Source: Trissonchulus latispiculum | Taxonomy: Eukaryota > Nematoda > Enoplea > Enoplida > Ironidae | Length of the DNA: 64,000 nt | Assembly: GCA_030248195.1 (NCBI GenBank) | Contig: JASAND010012897.1 | Coordinates: forward strand, 45,729 to 109,728 | Reading direction: 5' to 3' | Part shown: piece by piece, positions 1 to 9,946 of the stretch | Layout: each line of letters starts with the position of its first letter | Numbering within the stretch: the first letter of the stretch is position 1 | Program-made: the position numbers and the translations under genes | Notes under the pieces: model-generated | The model's database searches: none | What the model saw: the letters and a program-made list of their open reading frames with translations, nothing else | Told to the model about the DNA's origin: nothing

Positions 1-10
1 CAAAAGTTTT

Positions 11-81
11 TCCCGTGCCGGGAATCGAACCCGGGCCGTGCGGGTGAAAGCCGCAAATCCTAACCACTAGACCACACGGGA
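11..81 (-). tRNA. tRNA-Glu (anticodon UUC)
   Basis: Read on the minus strand the segment folds as a complete cloverleaf. The 7-bp acceptor stem is TCCCGTG/CACGGGA, the A box is TGGTCTAGTGGTTAGGA, the anticodon loop CTTTCAC carries UUC, and the T arm GGCCCGGGTTCGATTCC has a canonical B box. Sequence and length match animal tRNA-Glu(UUC) closely, so this looks like a functional nuclear tRNA gene rather than a SINE head. No CCA is encoded, as expected in a eukaryote. A short T run (positions 7-10) lies at its 3' end, next to the window edge, and could serve as a pol III terminator. Confidence 0.93.
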
Positions 82-764
82 CTTATACTTAACAGTGTAA
101 AACTGCTCTTTGTACCTTTGCGAAAAGTTTAATGTGCATGAGACAGAGAATTATAATGCAGTCTTATGTTAATGCATGATTAGTTCACTGTGATATTTGG
201 GTGTGGGTAAAAGCCAGCCCAGCCCCCAGCCCCAGCCTCCAGCCCCGGTGGGTAAAACCCGGCCTCCAGCCTCCAGCCCCTTGGGTAAAGTCCAGCCCCG
301 ACTGCCAGCCCCATTGGGTAAAACCCGGCCCAGCCCCAAGGGTAAAACCCAGCCCCCTTTTTCCAGGTCCGTTTTCCTGACCACGTTTTCCAGCCCCTGT
401 TTTCCAAAACCTGGGGTAACGTTTTTTCCAGCCAGCAGTATGTCCCGGTCCATGTATTAATTCCATTAACCTGGGCCAGTTCTGTTGACGGCTCTTGCCT
501 CCAGTCCGACTGACTAAACTGTCACAGGTTGGCAGTCCGAACAATGAAAGCAATTTGAAGAAAGGCAATTATATTTGAATTTCAATAGTTTTTAAACGGA
601 TTGAAAAACAGCCAGTTTTAATTTTAATGGCCATAGGATAACGTGGGGGTAATGAGGGGGTGCAAACTCCCCCTAGACCGACAAACAACGGGTAGATCTC
701 CTTTAGCGAGAAAGAAATGAAGTAGACCGTCTCGTCCAGAAGGGCAAAAAGGGTTATGCTTAAA

Positions 765-2618
765 TAGGGTTGTGCCGTTAAGAAATTTCTCGGGCCGGGC
801 TCGGGCTCGGGCCAACTAACCTCCTCGGGCCGGGCTCGGGCTCGGGCCAACTAACCTCCTCGGGCCGGGCTTCGGGCCGGGCTGGCCCGAGCCCGGCCCA
901 AAGCCCGAGGCCCGCTTCACGGCCCGAGCCCGAAGCCCGATTCACGGCCCGAGCGGCCCGAGAAGCCCGAGCGGCCCGAAGAGCCCGAACGGCCCGAGTG
1001 CGGCCCGAGCAGCCCAAGTGGCCCAAATATAGCCCGACAGGTGCGGAAAGGCCCAAAAATGGCTCAAAACACATCCAGTTTGCCGAGCAGTTTTATTACC
1101 TATTACTAGTGTTGTCACGTTAGCGGAAAATCCGGGCCGGGCCCGGGCCGGGCCGTTCCTAGACATCCGGGCCGGGCCTCGGGCCGGGCCAGGCCCGGCC
1201 CGAGCCCGGCCCGGTTTTTGGGCCCGAAACAGGCCCGAGGCCCGGCCCGGATTTCGGGCCCGAAACAGGCCCGAGGTCGGCCCGGAGTCGGGCCCGAAAC
1301 CGGCCCGTATCGTCAAAATTAGTAAAAACGATTTTTGATGTAGTTTTTAGCAGATAATAAGCATAAGTAATCGGAAATAAATGTAAAAATAATATACAAT
1401 AATGTATCGGCATTAACTTTGCAATGTCTGTTAATCTAAAATAACGCTTTATTATGAACTGTATTAACTTCCTTTGTTTGTCTTCTGAATTTTTATAAAC
1501 GTCTTTTCAAGAAACGAATAGGCATAATAAAGCAATGCATCACTCACCAATCTCATATCATTGAAAGCATTTCAATGAACCCGATTTAGGTATAATTCGA
1601 GAACGGTATCGAGCTCTAACGGAGTAAAACTGTCAAACCCAGAACGATGTTTTTAAATAATACTTGATAGTTATCTAACGTCTACTTTTCAGTTCAATTG
1701 AAATGAAAAAGCTTCTTGTTTCAAGGATTCTCCGAAAAATTTGGTGTTTTTCTGTCCATTTATATCAATTTTTCCTTTGGCCCGGAAACGGCCCGGGAAA
1801 AAATCCGGGCCTGTTTCGGGCCGGGCCCGAAAAAAATCCGGGCCGGGCCCGAAAAAAATCCGGGCCGGGCCCGGGCCGGGCCGCTCCGATCGAATCTTGA
1901 TCCGGGCCGGGCTCGGGCCAGGCCCGGCCCGGCCCGGGGCCCGAGCCCGAAACAGGCCCGGATGACAACACTACCTATTACGCATCGGTAAACACAAAAT
2001 TTCATGGTTCGATTAGCTGTAACTTCAGTGCAACATTAGCTATTGTTAGAAGCTTTTCATTTCATATTTTTCAGATAATGCTCTGAGCATTAATTTGTGA
2101 CCACACACTGGAGCTATAAAGTTTAAGTATCTTGTAGATTGTAAGTAAGATTTTCGGTTAAACATTGAATCATCCAAAAAAAGAATAAAAATAAGTCATC
2201 ACACAGCTTATATTTAGCAAATTTAAACACATAATTGACCACTGACTAAAAAGCGGGAAGTTGGCAAAGCTTTACTTGTTAGCTTCCTTGTACCAAACCA
2301 GGGTTTGTCTACGCCACAAGTCACAACGAAAAAATCAATATTTTTCAGCAATGACAAACTACTCAAATAGCCAGGAAAGCCCGATAGGCCCGAGAGGCCC
2401 GAGCGGCCCGAGTGGCCCGAATGGTCCGAGCGGCCCGAACGGCCCGAGTGGCCCGAACGGCCCGAGCGGCCCGAGTCGGGCCGGGCTCAACAGAGAACTC
2501 GGGCCGGGCTCGGGCCGGGCCGTCTCATTAAAAATTCGGGCCGGGCCGGTATCGGGCCGCCCCGAGCCCGAGCCCGGCCCGAGCCCGAAGCCCGCTTCAC
2601 GGCCCTGGCACAACCCTA
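765..2618. mobile_element. Element B: hAT-like MITE with GGGCTCGGGC arrays, nested in A and hosting C
   Basis: The element is bounded by an exact 8-bp TSD, TGCTTAAA, at 757-764 and 2619-2626. Its termini are TAGGGTTGTGCC and, inverted, GGCACAACCCTA. Arrays of CGGGCCGGGCTCGGGC-type units follow inside the left end (about 785-1020) and appear in inverted orientation at the right (about 2380-2600). The TAG start and the 8-bp TSD are typical of hAT elements. It has no coding capacity, so it would need a transposase in trans. Element F at 14.1-15.2 kb has the same inner TIR sequence (AAATTTCTTAACGGC next to the array), which makes B and F one family. Confidence 0.8.
1107..1973. mobile_element. Element C: 867-bp hAT-like MITE with GGGCCCGG arrays, nested in B
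   Basis: An exact 8-bp TSD, CCTATTAC, lies at 1099-1106 and 1974-1981. The 11-bp termini TAGTGTTGTCA and TGACAACACTA are perfect inverted repeats. GGGCCGGGCCC-rich arrays occupy about 1130-1310 and 1785-1965 in inverted orientation. Between them is an AT-rich stretch without a credible ORF. TIR sequence and TSD are typical of hAT MITEs. It is the youngest layer in the C-in-B-in-A stack, because its insertion interrupts B and B interrupts A. Confidence 0.85.
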
Positions 2619-2717
2619 TGCTTAAATAGCTGTACCTTTATTGCCGGGTTAGTGCATTGGACAAATGAGATTCTATTTCATCTGATTTACTCTTTTGACT
2701 CCATGGATGAAATTTTA

Positions 2718-4255
2718 GGGCCAGTACAAAAAGCGGACGCGGAACGGAAGCGGACTGGGGGTATAATAAGAGGACTGAAAAAGCGGACTTGTGGTATAAA
2801 ATGCGGAATAAATGCGGAAATAGGGTATAAAAAGCGGACTTACCTTATTAAGCGGACTGGGTCAGAATTTAGGGGACGTACTTATTTTTAGTGTGTTGTA
2901 GAATTTTGATGACGGTTTTTCGGTTTTTCAACACAGAAAACTTTTATGCACTGATAATTACTCTTATTTCTGAGGGCACAGTCGTTAAAACAAAAATATT
3001 CTCAATATCTATCTCCGGCTATGTTTTAGGGACAGCCATTTTTGAATCTGCTTTTTGCTGAATACAGTGAATTAAGGCCTATCCCGGTAAAGCTATAACC
3101 TGAGCACAGGCTTCTGGTCTTTTCCAGATTACATCCCCCCCTGAGTGGTCACAGGCCGCAAAACTTTACCGATTGAGTTGAAATTTAGTTGTGGTATGTT
3201 TTTCACAATGCTTATTTCAAAAATAACAAAAAGTTTAATTTCTTTTAAATTTCAATTTTTTCCCACTAATTTGTGCGCTGATCATTCTTACGTCTTGAGC
3301 TAAAGTGAACCCATAACCTAAAGTGAACCTAAAGTGAACCCATAAAGTTGTGCGGCCGACTTTCACTTATCCCAACTGCCCTTTTAAGGGCAACCATTTC
3401 TAATAGAATTTGTTCTAGCCGCACAACCAACCTCATGGATTCACTTTAGGAGATTGCTCCAAGAAGAAACAATGATCAGCGTATTCGAATTAGTGGAAAC
3501 AAATAAAATTTAAAAATTTGGAAATTTTAGTATTTTTATAATTAGCATGTTAAAAGACTTATTTTTTACATACATGTTTTGCGACCTGTGGCCACGGGCC
3601 AAAAGACCCCAGAATTCTTCAGGACAGACTATCAATTTCGTAATTACATCGGTTATGGAAAGGTGATTCCAACTGCCCTTTTAAGGGCAACCATTCGCAT
3701 ATGTTTTTCTTTCTAATTTTTGTCCGACCCTACGAAAGTTTATATTGCTAGAATTGCTTCGGGAAGCAACAAAAGTCAACGAAATAAATAAATATTAGTA
3801 TTTATAAAAACAATTAATAAATATAATTATTCGTCTAGTATAAAAATACATCATTAAAATTAAATAAGAAAATTAAATATTAAAGTTTTTAGATGAAGAC
3901 TTTGTATTCCATCTTCTAATCCTCAAACTAGGCGCAATTCCACTTCCTAAATCACATTCAGACCTATTTTCAGCTTTCATTTTCGTTGTTTGCACGCTGA
4001 TTCCGTTTTCGTTTCATAGACTGCCCGGAAAATACTTTTCAGGACTTTTAAAGGTGTTAGTTCAGCTCCTTGGTTGTTTAGATGTGAGTCCGCTTTTTAT
4101 ACTGCATGTCAGCTTTTTCCCGATTAGCCAATCAATACAGTCCCCATTTTATACCTATCTCTGAGAGTCCGCGACAAGTCCGCTTTTTATACCTTTTTGC
4201 TGAGTCCGTTTCCAGTCCTTTTCCGCTTTTTGTACTGGCCCGAATATACTGGCCC
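2718..4255. mobile_element. Element D: 8/9-bp-TSD element with AAAAAGCGGACT subterminal repeats
   Basis: The direct repeat GAAATTTTA lies at 2709-2717 and 4256-4264, and is 8 or 9 bp depending on where the end is placed. The termini are GGGCCAGTACAAAAAGCGGA at the left and its inverse at the right, where the last TACTGGCCC is duplicated. Repeats based on AAAAAGCGGACT and GGTATAAA fill 2730-2870 and recur inverted at 4085-4230. A 9-bp TSD would suit a Mutator-like element and an 8-bp TSD a hAT element; I cannot decide. There is no transposase. The interior contains a foldback segment. Confidence 0.6.
3095..3620. repeat. Foldback (inverted-repeat) segment inside element D
   Basis: Several paired blocks occur in mirror order around a centre near 3,350-3,400. 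CACAGGCCGCAAAAC pairs with GTTTTGCGACCTGTGG, CCACTAATTTGTGCGCTGAT pairs with a diverged block near 3,475-3,500, and GTTGTGCGGCC pairs with GCCGCACAAC. The self-complementary motif GCCCTTTTAAGGGC lies between the arms and recurs near 3,677. This suggests a decayed foldback MITE; its outer ends and TSD were not resolved. Confidence 0.45.
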
Positions 4256-5186
4256 GAAATTTTATTTCGTTAAATTCAAGGTTCTGATTCTTTAATCTAA
4301 ATCTAATCCGTTTAATCTTAAAAGAAATAGGCATATGTTAAAATGTAATTATCAAAAATAAACAATTGCTCAAGCTTATTTAACTTCACAATGTCTAATT
4401 ACATTTTGCACATACCTTGCTCTATGAAAATGTATGCATCTTGCAAGCTTCGAACAAGAGCAAACAACACAAAAGCACTTCTGCTCTATAGTGTCATTCA
4501 TTGACCCTGTGAAGTGAAACCGGCCCAGGCCCACAGTAAATCGGCCGGCCAGTCCAACTAACTGCCTTCACCGGCAGGATTGCCAGCTTGCGACAGTTTC
4601 GTCGAATTGGAACCTTAAAATCTTCAAAAGTATCAAATATTTCACATTTTAACATGTACCTTTGGCTAACCAGACAATTAGAGTACCGGCCGGCCGGGAT
4701 CCCACTATTAACTGCTTGCTGTCAGATACTGGTTCAGATGAATCGAATTAATATGGGCCGTTTCATGCTGCTGGCTGGGAAACCGAATACCCCAGGGGCT
4801 GGAAAACGGGGCCTGGGTTTTACCCTTGGGGCTGGAAAATGGGGGCTGGGTTTTACCCTTGGGGCTGGGCTGAATTTTACCTAAGAGGGCTGGAGGCTGG
4901 AGGGCTGGGTTTTACCCATCGGGGCTGGAGGCTGGGGCTGGGGCTGGGCTGGGTTTTACCAGCACCCTGATATTTTGATTTTGATATTTAGTTTACTGTG
5001 TTTGCATGTTGGTTTAGGATAGACGCACTCTAAACAAGTCTGCTGAATGCTTGGGTTGTGCCAAGGTAATGTCGTTATTAATGAAATCAAGAGTACATAC
5101 ATAATAGAATAAGAGTATGAAACTCTTACGCTACTATGTACTAAACATGCTTGACATGCTCGGATCGCTAACTCGGGACCCCCCGC

Positions 5187-6058
5187 TAGACATGAGATCA
5201 GGGCCGAATTTTCCGGCCCGGCCCGGCCCGGCCCGGCCCTGCTCAAATTTTAGGTCTGCCCGGCCCGGCCCGGCCCTGTATCAAAATTTTCAGGCCCTGG
5301 CCCGGCCCGGCCCTGAGTGCCGTTTATGTCTACGCGGCCCGGCCCGGCCCTGAAAAGCCCTTATTTTTAAAAAAATCTTCTATAAAGTTTTGAAACACTT
5401 AGAACCTTGTGTTCTTACCTGACGCAATATTATAATATTATATTATTATAATAAAATCATAATATTCTCTAAATCCAAAGTTCATGTTCTCTTTAACTGT
5501 GCATGACGAATATTTCAGCATCCTACCCTACTAAGGAAATTATATAATAGGAAGACTAAATTAGCCTGAGATCGATTTACCGAAATAGTTTTATGTGTTT
5601 TTAGTGAGTTTAAAACATTTACCTATTATAGTAAATTGAAGGTTTGTTACTGAAAAGAAGACGTATGTTACACAAAGAGGCGCTCTTTATTAACTAAAAT
5701 TTGAAAAAAACAGTACGTAAACTTTAACAATGTTTGGCAAATGAAGTCTCATTTGATGCAAAGAAAGCAAAAAATTTTAGATTTAGGAAGTCAAGAACAA
5801 TTATTAGAATTGGAAAGTGTAAAAGTGCAATAAATTAATGTGAGAAGCGTCAGGGCTTGGCAGGGCCGCACAGGGCTGGGCCGGGCCGGGCTTTTTCCAT
5901 TGGGAGCTGCGCGGCCCGGCCCGGCCCTTAGTAAACTTTTTCCAGGCCCGGCCCGGCCCGGCCCTGTTTAAAAACCAGGTCTGCGCGGCCCGGCCCGGCC
6001 CGTCGGGCCGGGCCGGGCCGGACAGGGCCGGGCTTTGTCGGCCCTGATCTCATCTCTT
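5187..6058. mobile_element. Element L1: TAG-ended MITE with GGCCC arrays
   Basis: The left terminus TAGACATGAGATCAGGGCC mirrors the right terminus GGCCCTGATCTCATCTCTT with two mismatches near the tip. The neighbouring 8 bp (CCCCCCGC and CCCCCCCC) are a near-match TSD inside the C-run of host repeat P. Arrays of GGCCCGGCCC interspersed with TCAAAATTTT-type spacers lie at 5205-5360 and, inverted, at 5850-6040; the middle is AT-rich. No ORF of interest is present. L2 next to it is a sister copy. Confidence 0.6.
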
Positions 6059-6095
6059 CCCCCCCCCCCCCGAAAGTCTCGGGGGGAGGGGGTGG

Positions 6096-6919
6096 TAGAG
6101 ATGAGTTCAGGGCCGATTTTTTCGGCCCGGCCCGGCCCGGCCCTGTTCAAATTTTCGGTTTGTCCTGCCCGGCCCGGCCCTGTGTCAAAAACTTCAGGCC
6201 CTGGCCCGGCCCGGCAATGAGCACAGTTTAGGTCTGCGTTTAGGTCTGCGCGGCCCGGCCCGGCCCTGGAAAGCCCTGATTTTTAAGAAATTCTTCTATG
6301 AAGATTTGAGACACTTAGAATTTTGTGCTCTGCCTCACTATCGTATTCGCGAGATCCAAAGTCCATGATCTCTCAAAAAACAGTGCATTACGAATATATT
6401 TCAGCATCCTACCTTACTAAGAAAATTAGCACTAAATGTACTAAATTAGCCTGAAGTCGATTTACCGATATAGTTAAATGTTTTACATGTTTGGATGTAT
6501 GTTTGTTTGTTGTTTGAAAAGAGCTTGAAACAGTTACATATGTATGTAGTATAGATTAAACTTCTGTTACTCGAAAGCCGATGTATATCTAATATGGATT
6601 TGTTGTATATTCAGTCTCATTTGACACAAAGAAAGCAAGAAATTTTGAATTTAGGAAGGCAAAGTCAATTATTAGAATTGGAAAGTGTATATATGCAATG
6701 AATTAATGTGAAAAACGTTAGGGCTTGGCAGGGCCGAACAGGGCCGGGCCGGGCCGGGGTTTTTTGGTGGGTAGCTGCGCGGCCCGGCCCGGCCCGCACA
6801 AGATTTTCCTCAGACCCGGCCCGGCCCTGGCTGGAAACCAGGTCTGCGCGGCCCGGCCCGGCCCGGCCCGTCGGGCCGGGCCGGGCCGGGCAGGGCCGGG
6901 CTTTGTCGGCCCTGATCTC
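6096..6919. mobile_element. Element L2: sister copy of L1, right tip truncated
   Basis: L2 starts TAGAGATGAGTTCAGGG and repeats the L1 layout: a GGCCC array on the left (6120-6270), an AT-rich middle with recognisable similarity to L1, and an inverted array at 6715-6910 ending CCTGATCTC. The last few bases of the right TIR and the second TSD are missing relative to host repeat P, so a small deletion followed insertion. Array ORFs rich in Pro/Gly/Arg/Ala over this element are not genes. Confidence 0.58.
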
Positions 6920-8527
6920 GGGTCCCACCATACACTAATTACATGCTTTCATATAAGTGTGTGTCTGCTCGCTGATTCGCTAATTAGCTTAGGCTTACAA
7001 TATGTAATGAAGTTGCTAGGATCCGGAGTCAAAAATCGCTCTGCTCTCCGGTCTAGTGACAGAAGTCGCTCTGCACTTGATTACACGGAAGGTCAGCACG
7101 TCCACTTAGTGAAGTAGACTTAGGCACCGGATCTCCGAAAGGTGGTGTTCCAAAATCAGAGATTCCCTGCAGCCAACCTTTGTAGGGGTCTTCTTCGTGA
7201 GTTCGTTTGTTGCACTGGATTCCAGCTGATCAGCAAGAGGGGTCAGCACTTGCTTGTAGTTGATCGCTGGCTTGACGATGAGTCTTCCAATTCCTGACCA
7301 GAACTTACCTTTGAGTAGTCCTGATCCTATCTTTAGGCTAACGCGCCTGACTTTCAGAGACAATCGCGCCTCTCTATTAAACTCTGAGACTCTAGGTCTG
7401 ACACACCAATTATTTATTAAACTTATTACAGGTATATATTATGGATACACTCTTTGGCAAGATTACAAATTACAATACAAAATGCGTTACTAACAGGGGT
7501 CGTTACAAACTGTGCAAAAACAGGTACAATTACAGATCAGTACAGTATTCAATTTACTGTACCAGAGTTGCCAATTACCCTCTTTAGGTTATTATTAATA
7601 TTATCCTAATTTAGGATAATATTACCCAAGTTATAGGTTTAGTTAGGGACAAGGTTCAGTGGTACCTCTTCTTCTTCCTTTTCTCAAAACTCTGTCTCTA
7701 TTATCCTACACTGTCTCCAACTCTCTACCAAGCAAGTACCTATATGCTTTCTCGTGCGCCTATATGCTTGTGCTGTGCGACTCTTTATCCGTCCTTACAA
7801 ACGGATCATCAAACTACAAATCAGCAAACTACAAACAAACAATTGTTAACTGAGATAAACCTGGGGTCGGTCTATGGGTGAGTCCCCGAATCGTTGGACA
7901 CTGCTTTCCCGAAGGTCCGCTCCAACACCTAGACAGGGTTACTGTACGGAACTAGCTTTTTGAGGAAATAGGGAAAATGGGGAGTCGCCTGGTTCTGCCT
8001 TACTTATTCCTAATTAATGAAAATTAGACAACTACACAGTTCAACGAATCTACGGCTTCTTCTTCTTCACTGAGGCTGGTGTGGCGCTTAGGCCAAAGAC
8101 GCGGGAGAAACGCCTCCCGACATAAAAGTGATGACGAAAACGGTTGAATTCATGATGAGATCGAAACAAAGAAATAACGTTTTAGTCCCTTTTTTCCAGG
8201 AGTTAGACTTTTGGCTTTGCGGTTTCTGGTTTAACCTCCCACTTTGATCAGGCGGTGCTACGCTCGCTGTCTCTGTCTTAATCCGCTACTCGGCAATACA
8301 AGCCGTCTATGTACCTTCCAAAATTGACTGATTCCAATTGACTGACTGACTGACTGACTACTGATTCACTGATCCGGACTCCTGCGGTCCACCATAAACT
8401 ACTGGCTCTGACTATCTGAGAGACACAAGACTGATAAGATCCACGGGCAGGTCAGATTCGGATAGAGCAGCGTAGCTTCGTCTCCGCACCTGAATCAAAT
8501 GGGTTAAAACCCATTAGTACAAGATTA

Positions 8528-8546
8528 TGGTGCGGGAATCGAACCC
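8528..8546 (+). other. Possible LTR-retrotransposon primer-binding site
   Basis: TGGTGCGGGAATCGAACCC is what the complement of a tRNA 3' end looks like, including TGG as complement of the CCA that eukaryotes add after transcription. A genomic tRNA pseudogene would normally lack that CCA, so a PBS is the better reading. The bases just upstream end ..TAGTACA, compatible with a 5' LTR end a few bases before. No matching second LTR was found. Confidence 0.35.
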
Positions 8547-9874
8547 AGCAACCATTACTCGTTCCTTTGCTTTCCAGGCCTAAAATGTGCATTTTGGGCC
8601 CCATTTGAACTTGCAAATTGCAGAATTGACTAAAAACCGTTGGTTACTGCCTGCTTGACAGTATTAACCGTTTCTGGTAACTTCTTGTCACCAATTGGGC
8701 CTTTCTGGCCTCTGTTAGCTTATATTCGCAGAATTTGGTTAAACTTGTCGTAATTTCCTGTTTGGACAAACTGATTCGTAAGGTTTCCACCTTGGGCCCG
8801 GCTGGGCCTGGCTGAACTTGCAGTTAGACGAAACATTCTTGAGAAATGTACGAAAACCGTGCTGTTTGCGACCTATTTGCAGACTTCATTTGCTTTTGTC
8901 CTTTCTTTGCACAGACCGGCCTTCTAGGGCCATTTTTATGTGAAATGCATTGATTCTGACCAAATTTTGCACAATCTTCAGAACAAACAATAATACTGGC
9001 CAATGTTAACGTTTTCGGCCTGTGTTTGGCCTGATTTTGTTGATTTGTCACGGGAAATGGATTCATTTCCCGTGACCCAGAGATTATATCAAATACACGT
9101 ACGAAACTGGACATTTTATGGTGCATTTCTGATATTGGAAGATGGTCACTTGCTAAATACTTACAATAATTATCTTAACTAATGCCTACCTACCTACTTA
9201 TGCTAACTAACTAACGCCTACGTAATATTAATGTTAATTTTCGATTACCTGGTGTTTTAACGTAAAATCCTTCTTAATTATTTATTTGCAGGTTTGGGAC
9301 TGAAATAATGAACTTAAAATAAAACCTAACTGGCTGACTGTGAGTGAGTTTTCGCATGTAATTAGTTTTAGTCAGTTTACGCAAAAAGGCAAAAAGTCAC
9401 TCACTCACTGTCTTAGCAGCCATTCTACGCAGTCCCTACTTACCGACCTACCGAACTACGTCTACTTCTAAATCTACCTACCCCTTATCCTAGTGCCCTA
9501 ACAGGGGACGTGCCGAACCGCTATTCGATCCGGTGCTGGCAACCCCAGCAGCCAGCCGAGCGGAAGTCGCGCAAACTACCACCCTTTCACACGAGCACAC
9601 AATTGCATTCGTGCAAGACTGGCATATAAATTAACAAAATTTTTATGAAAACGGTTTTAAGTAAAAGTTATATATTCTTGTAGAGCTTGAAAAACTGAAC
9701 ATTTTTTATGCTTACAGCAGCAAAAAATGTTAAGTAAATAGTGAGAAAAACATAATTAAAGTTTGTTCCTACATATGCATAATTAGCACATCTAATGTAT
9801 TAATTAAAATGCACACGCGCTGGGTTGCTAAACTGCTTCCTTATATAGGCTGGCTTGAACTTGTTCTAATTATA

Positions 9875-9946
9875 ACCCGTGTAGCTCAAATGGATGAGCA
9901 CTGGATCGGTGGACCAGAGGACCTGAGTTCGAATCTCAGCACGGGT
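9875..9946 (+). tRNA. tRNA or tRNA-like gene, anticodon unclear (GGU if folded canonically)
   Basis: 72 nt with a perfect 7-bp acceptor stem (ACCCGTG/CACGGGT), a 4-bp D stem (GCTC/GAGC), and a T arm CTGAG-TTCGAAT-CTCAG. A and B boxes are good. The anticodon stem CTGGA/ACCAG has one mismatch, and the loop TCGGTGG would put C instead of the near-universal U at position 33. It may be a diverged tRNA-Thr, a tRNA pseudogene or the head of a SINE. It is followed by CTACTTCTTTTCTTTTAG, which could terminate pol III. Confidence 0.5.

Larger units (their letters stand above)
199..4967. mobile_element. Element A: 8-bp-TSD element with GGGGCTGG/GGTAAAACCC array ends, hosting B, C and D
   Basis: Both flanks carry the identical 8-bp duplication TGATATTT (191-198 and 4968-4975). 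The termini are inverted: GGGTGTGGGTAAAA at the left and TTTTACCAGCACCC at the right. Just inside each end lies an imperfect minisatellite based on CAGCCCC..GGGTAAAACCC (about 205-400), repeated in inverted orientation at about 4790-4960. The TSD length fits the hAT superfamily, but the GGG terminus is atypical, so the superfamily is inference. No transposase ORF is present; the interior is largely other elements (B with C at 765-2618, and D at 2718-4255). Proline-rich short ORFs over the arrays are compositional artefacts. Confidence 0.72.
5083..6998. repeat. Host repeat P (copy 1), split by elements L1 and L2
   Basis: The two flanks (about 5083-5186 and 6920-6998) plus the central C-run/G-run hairpin at 6059-6095 together match, in inverted orientation, a contiguous copy of about 205 bp at 13884-14088. 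In that copy the central CCCCC..GAAAGTCTC..GGGGG hairpin is uninterrupted. P is therefore a short repeat that received two GC-rich insertions here. Its nature is unknown; it has no coding capacity. Confidence 0.65.

Noticed and set aside
200..6930. Short ORFs encoding Pro/Gly/Arg/Ala-rich repeats on both strands over the GC-rich arrays (also 16.3-17.5, 57.8 and 60.7-62.7 kb)
   Set aside because: They are translations of tandem pentamer to decamer arrays, open in several frames on both strands at once, with no initiation context or conservation.
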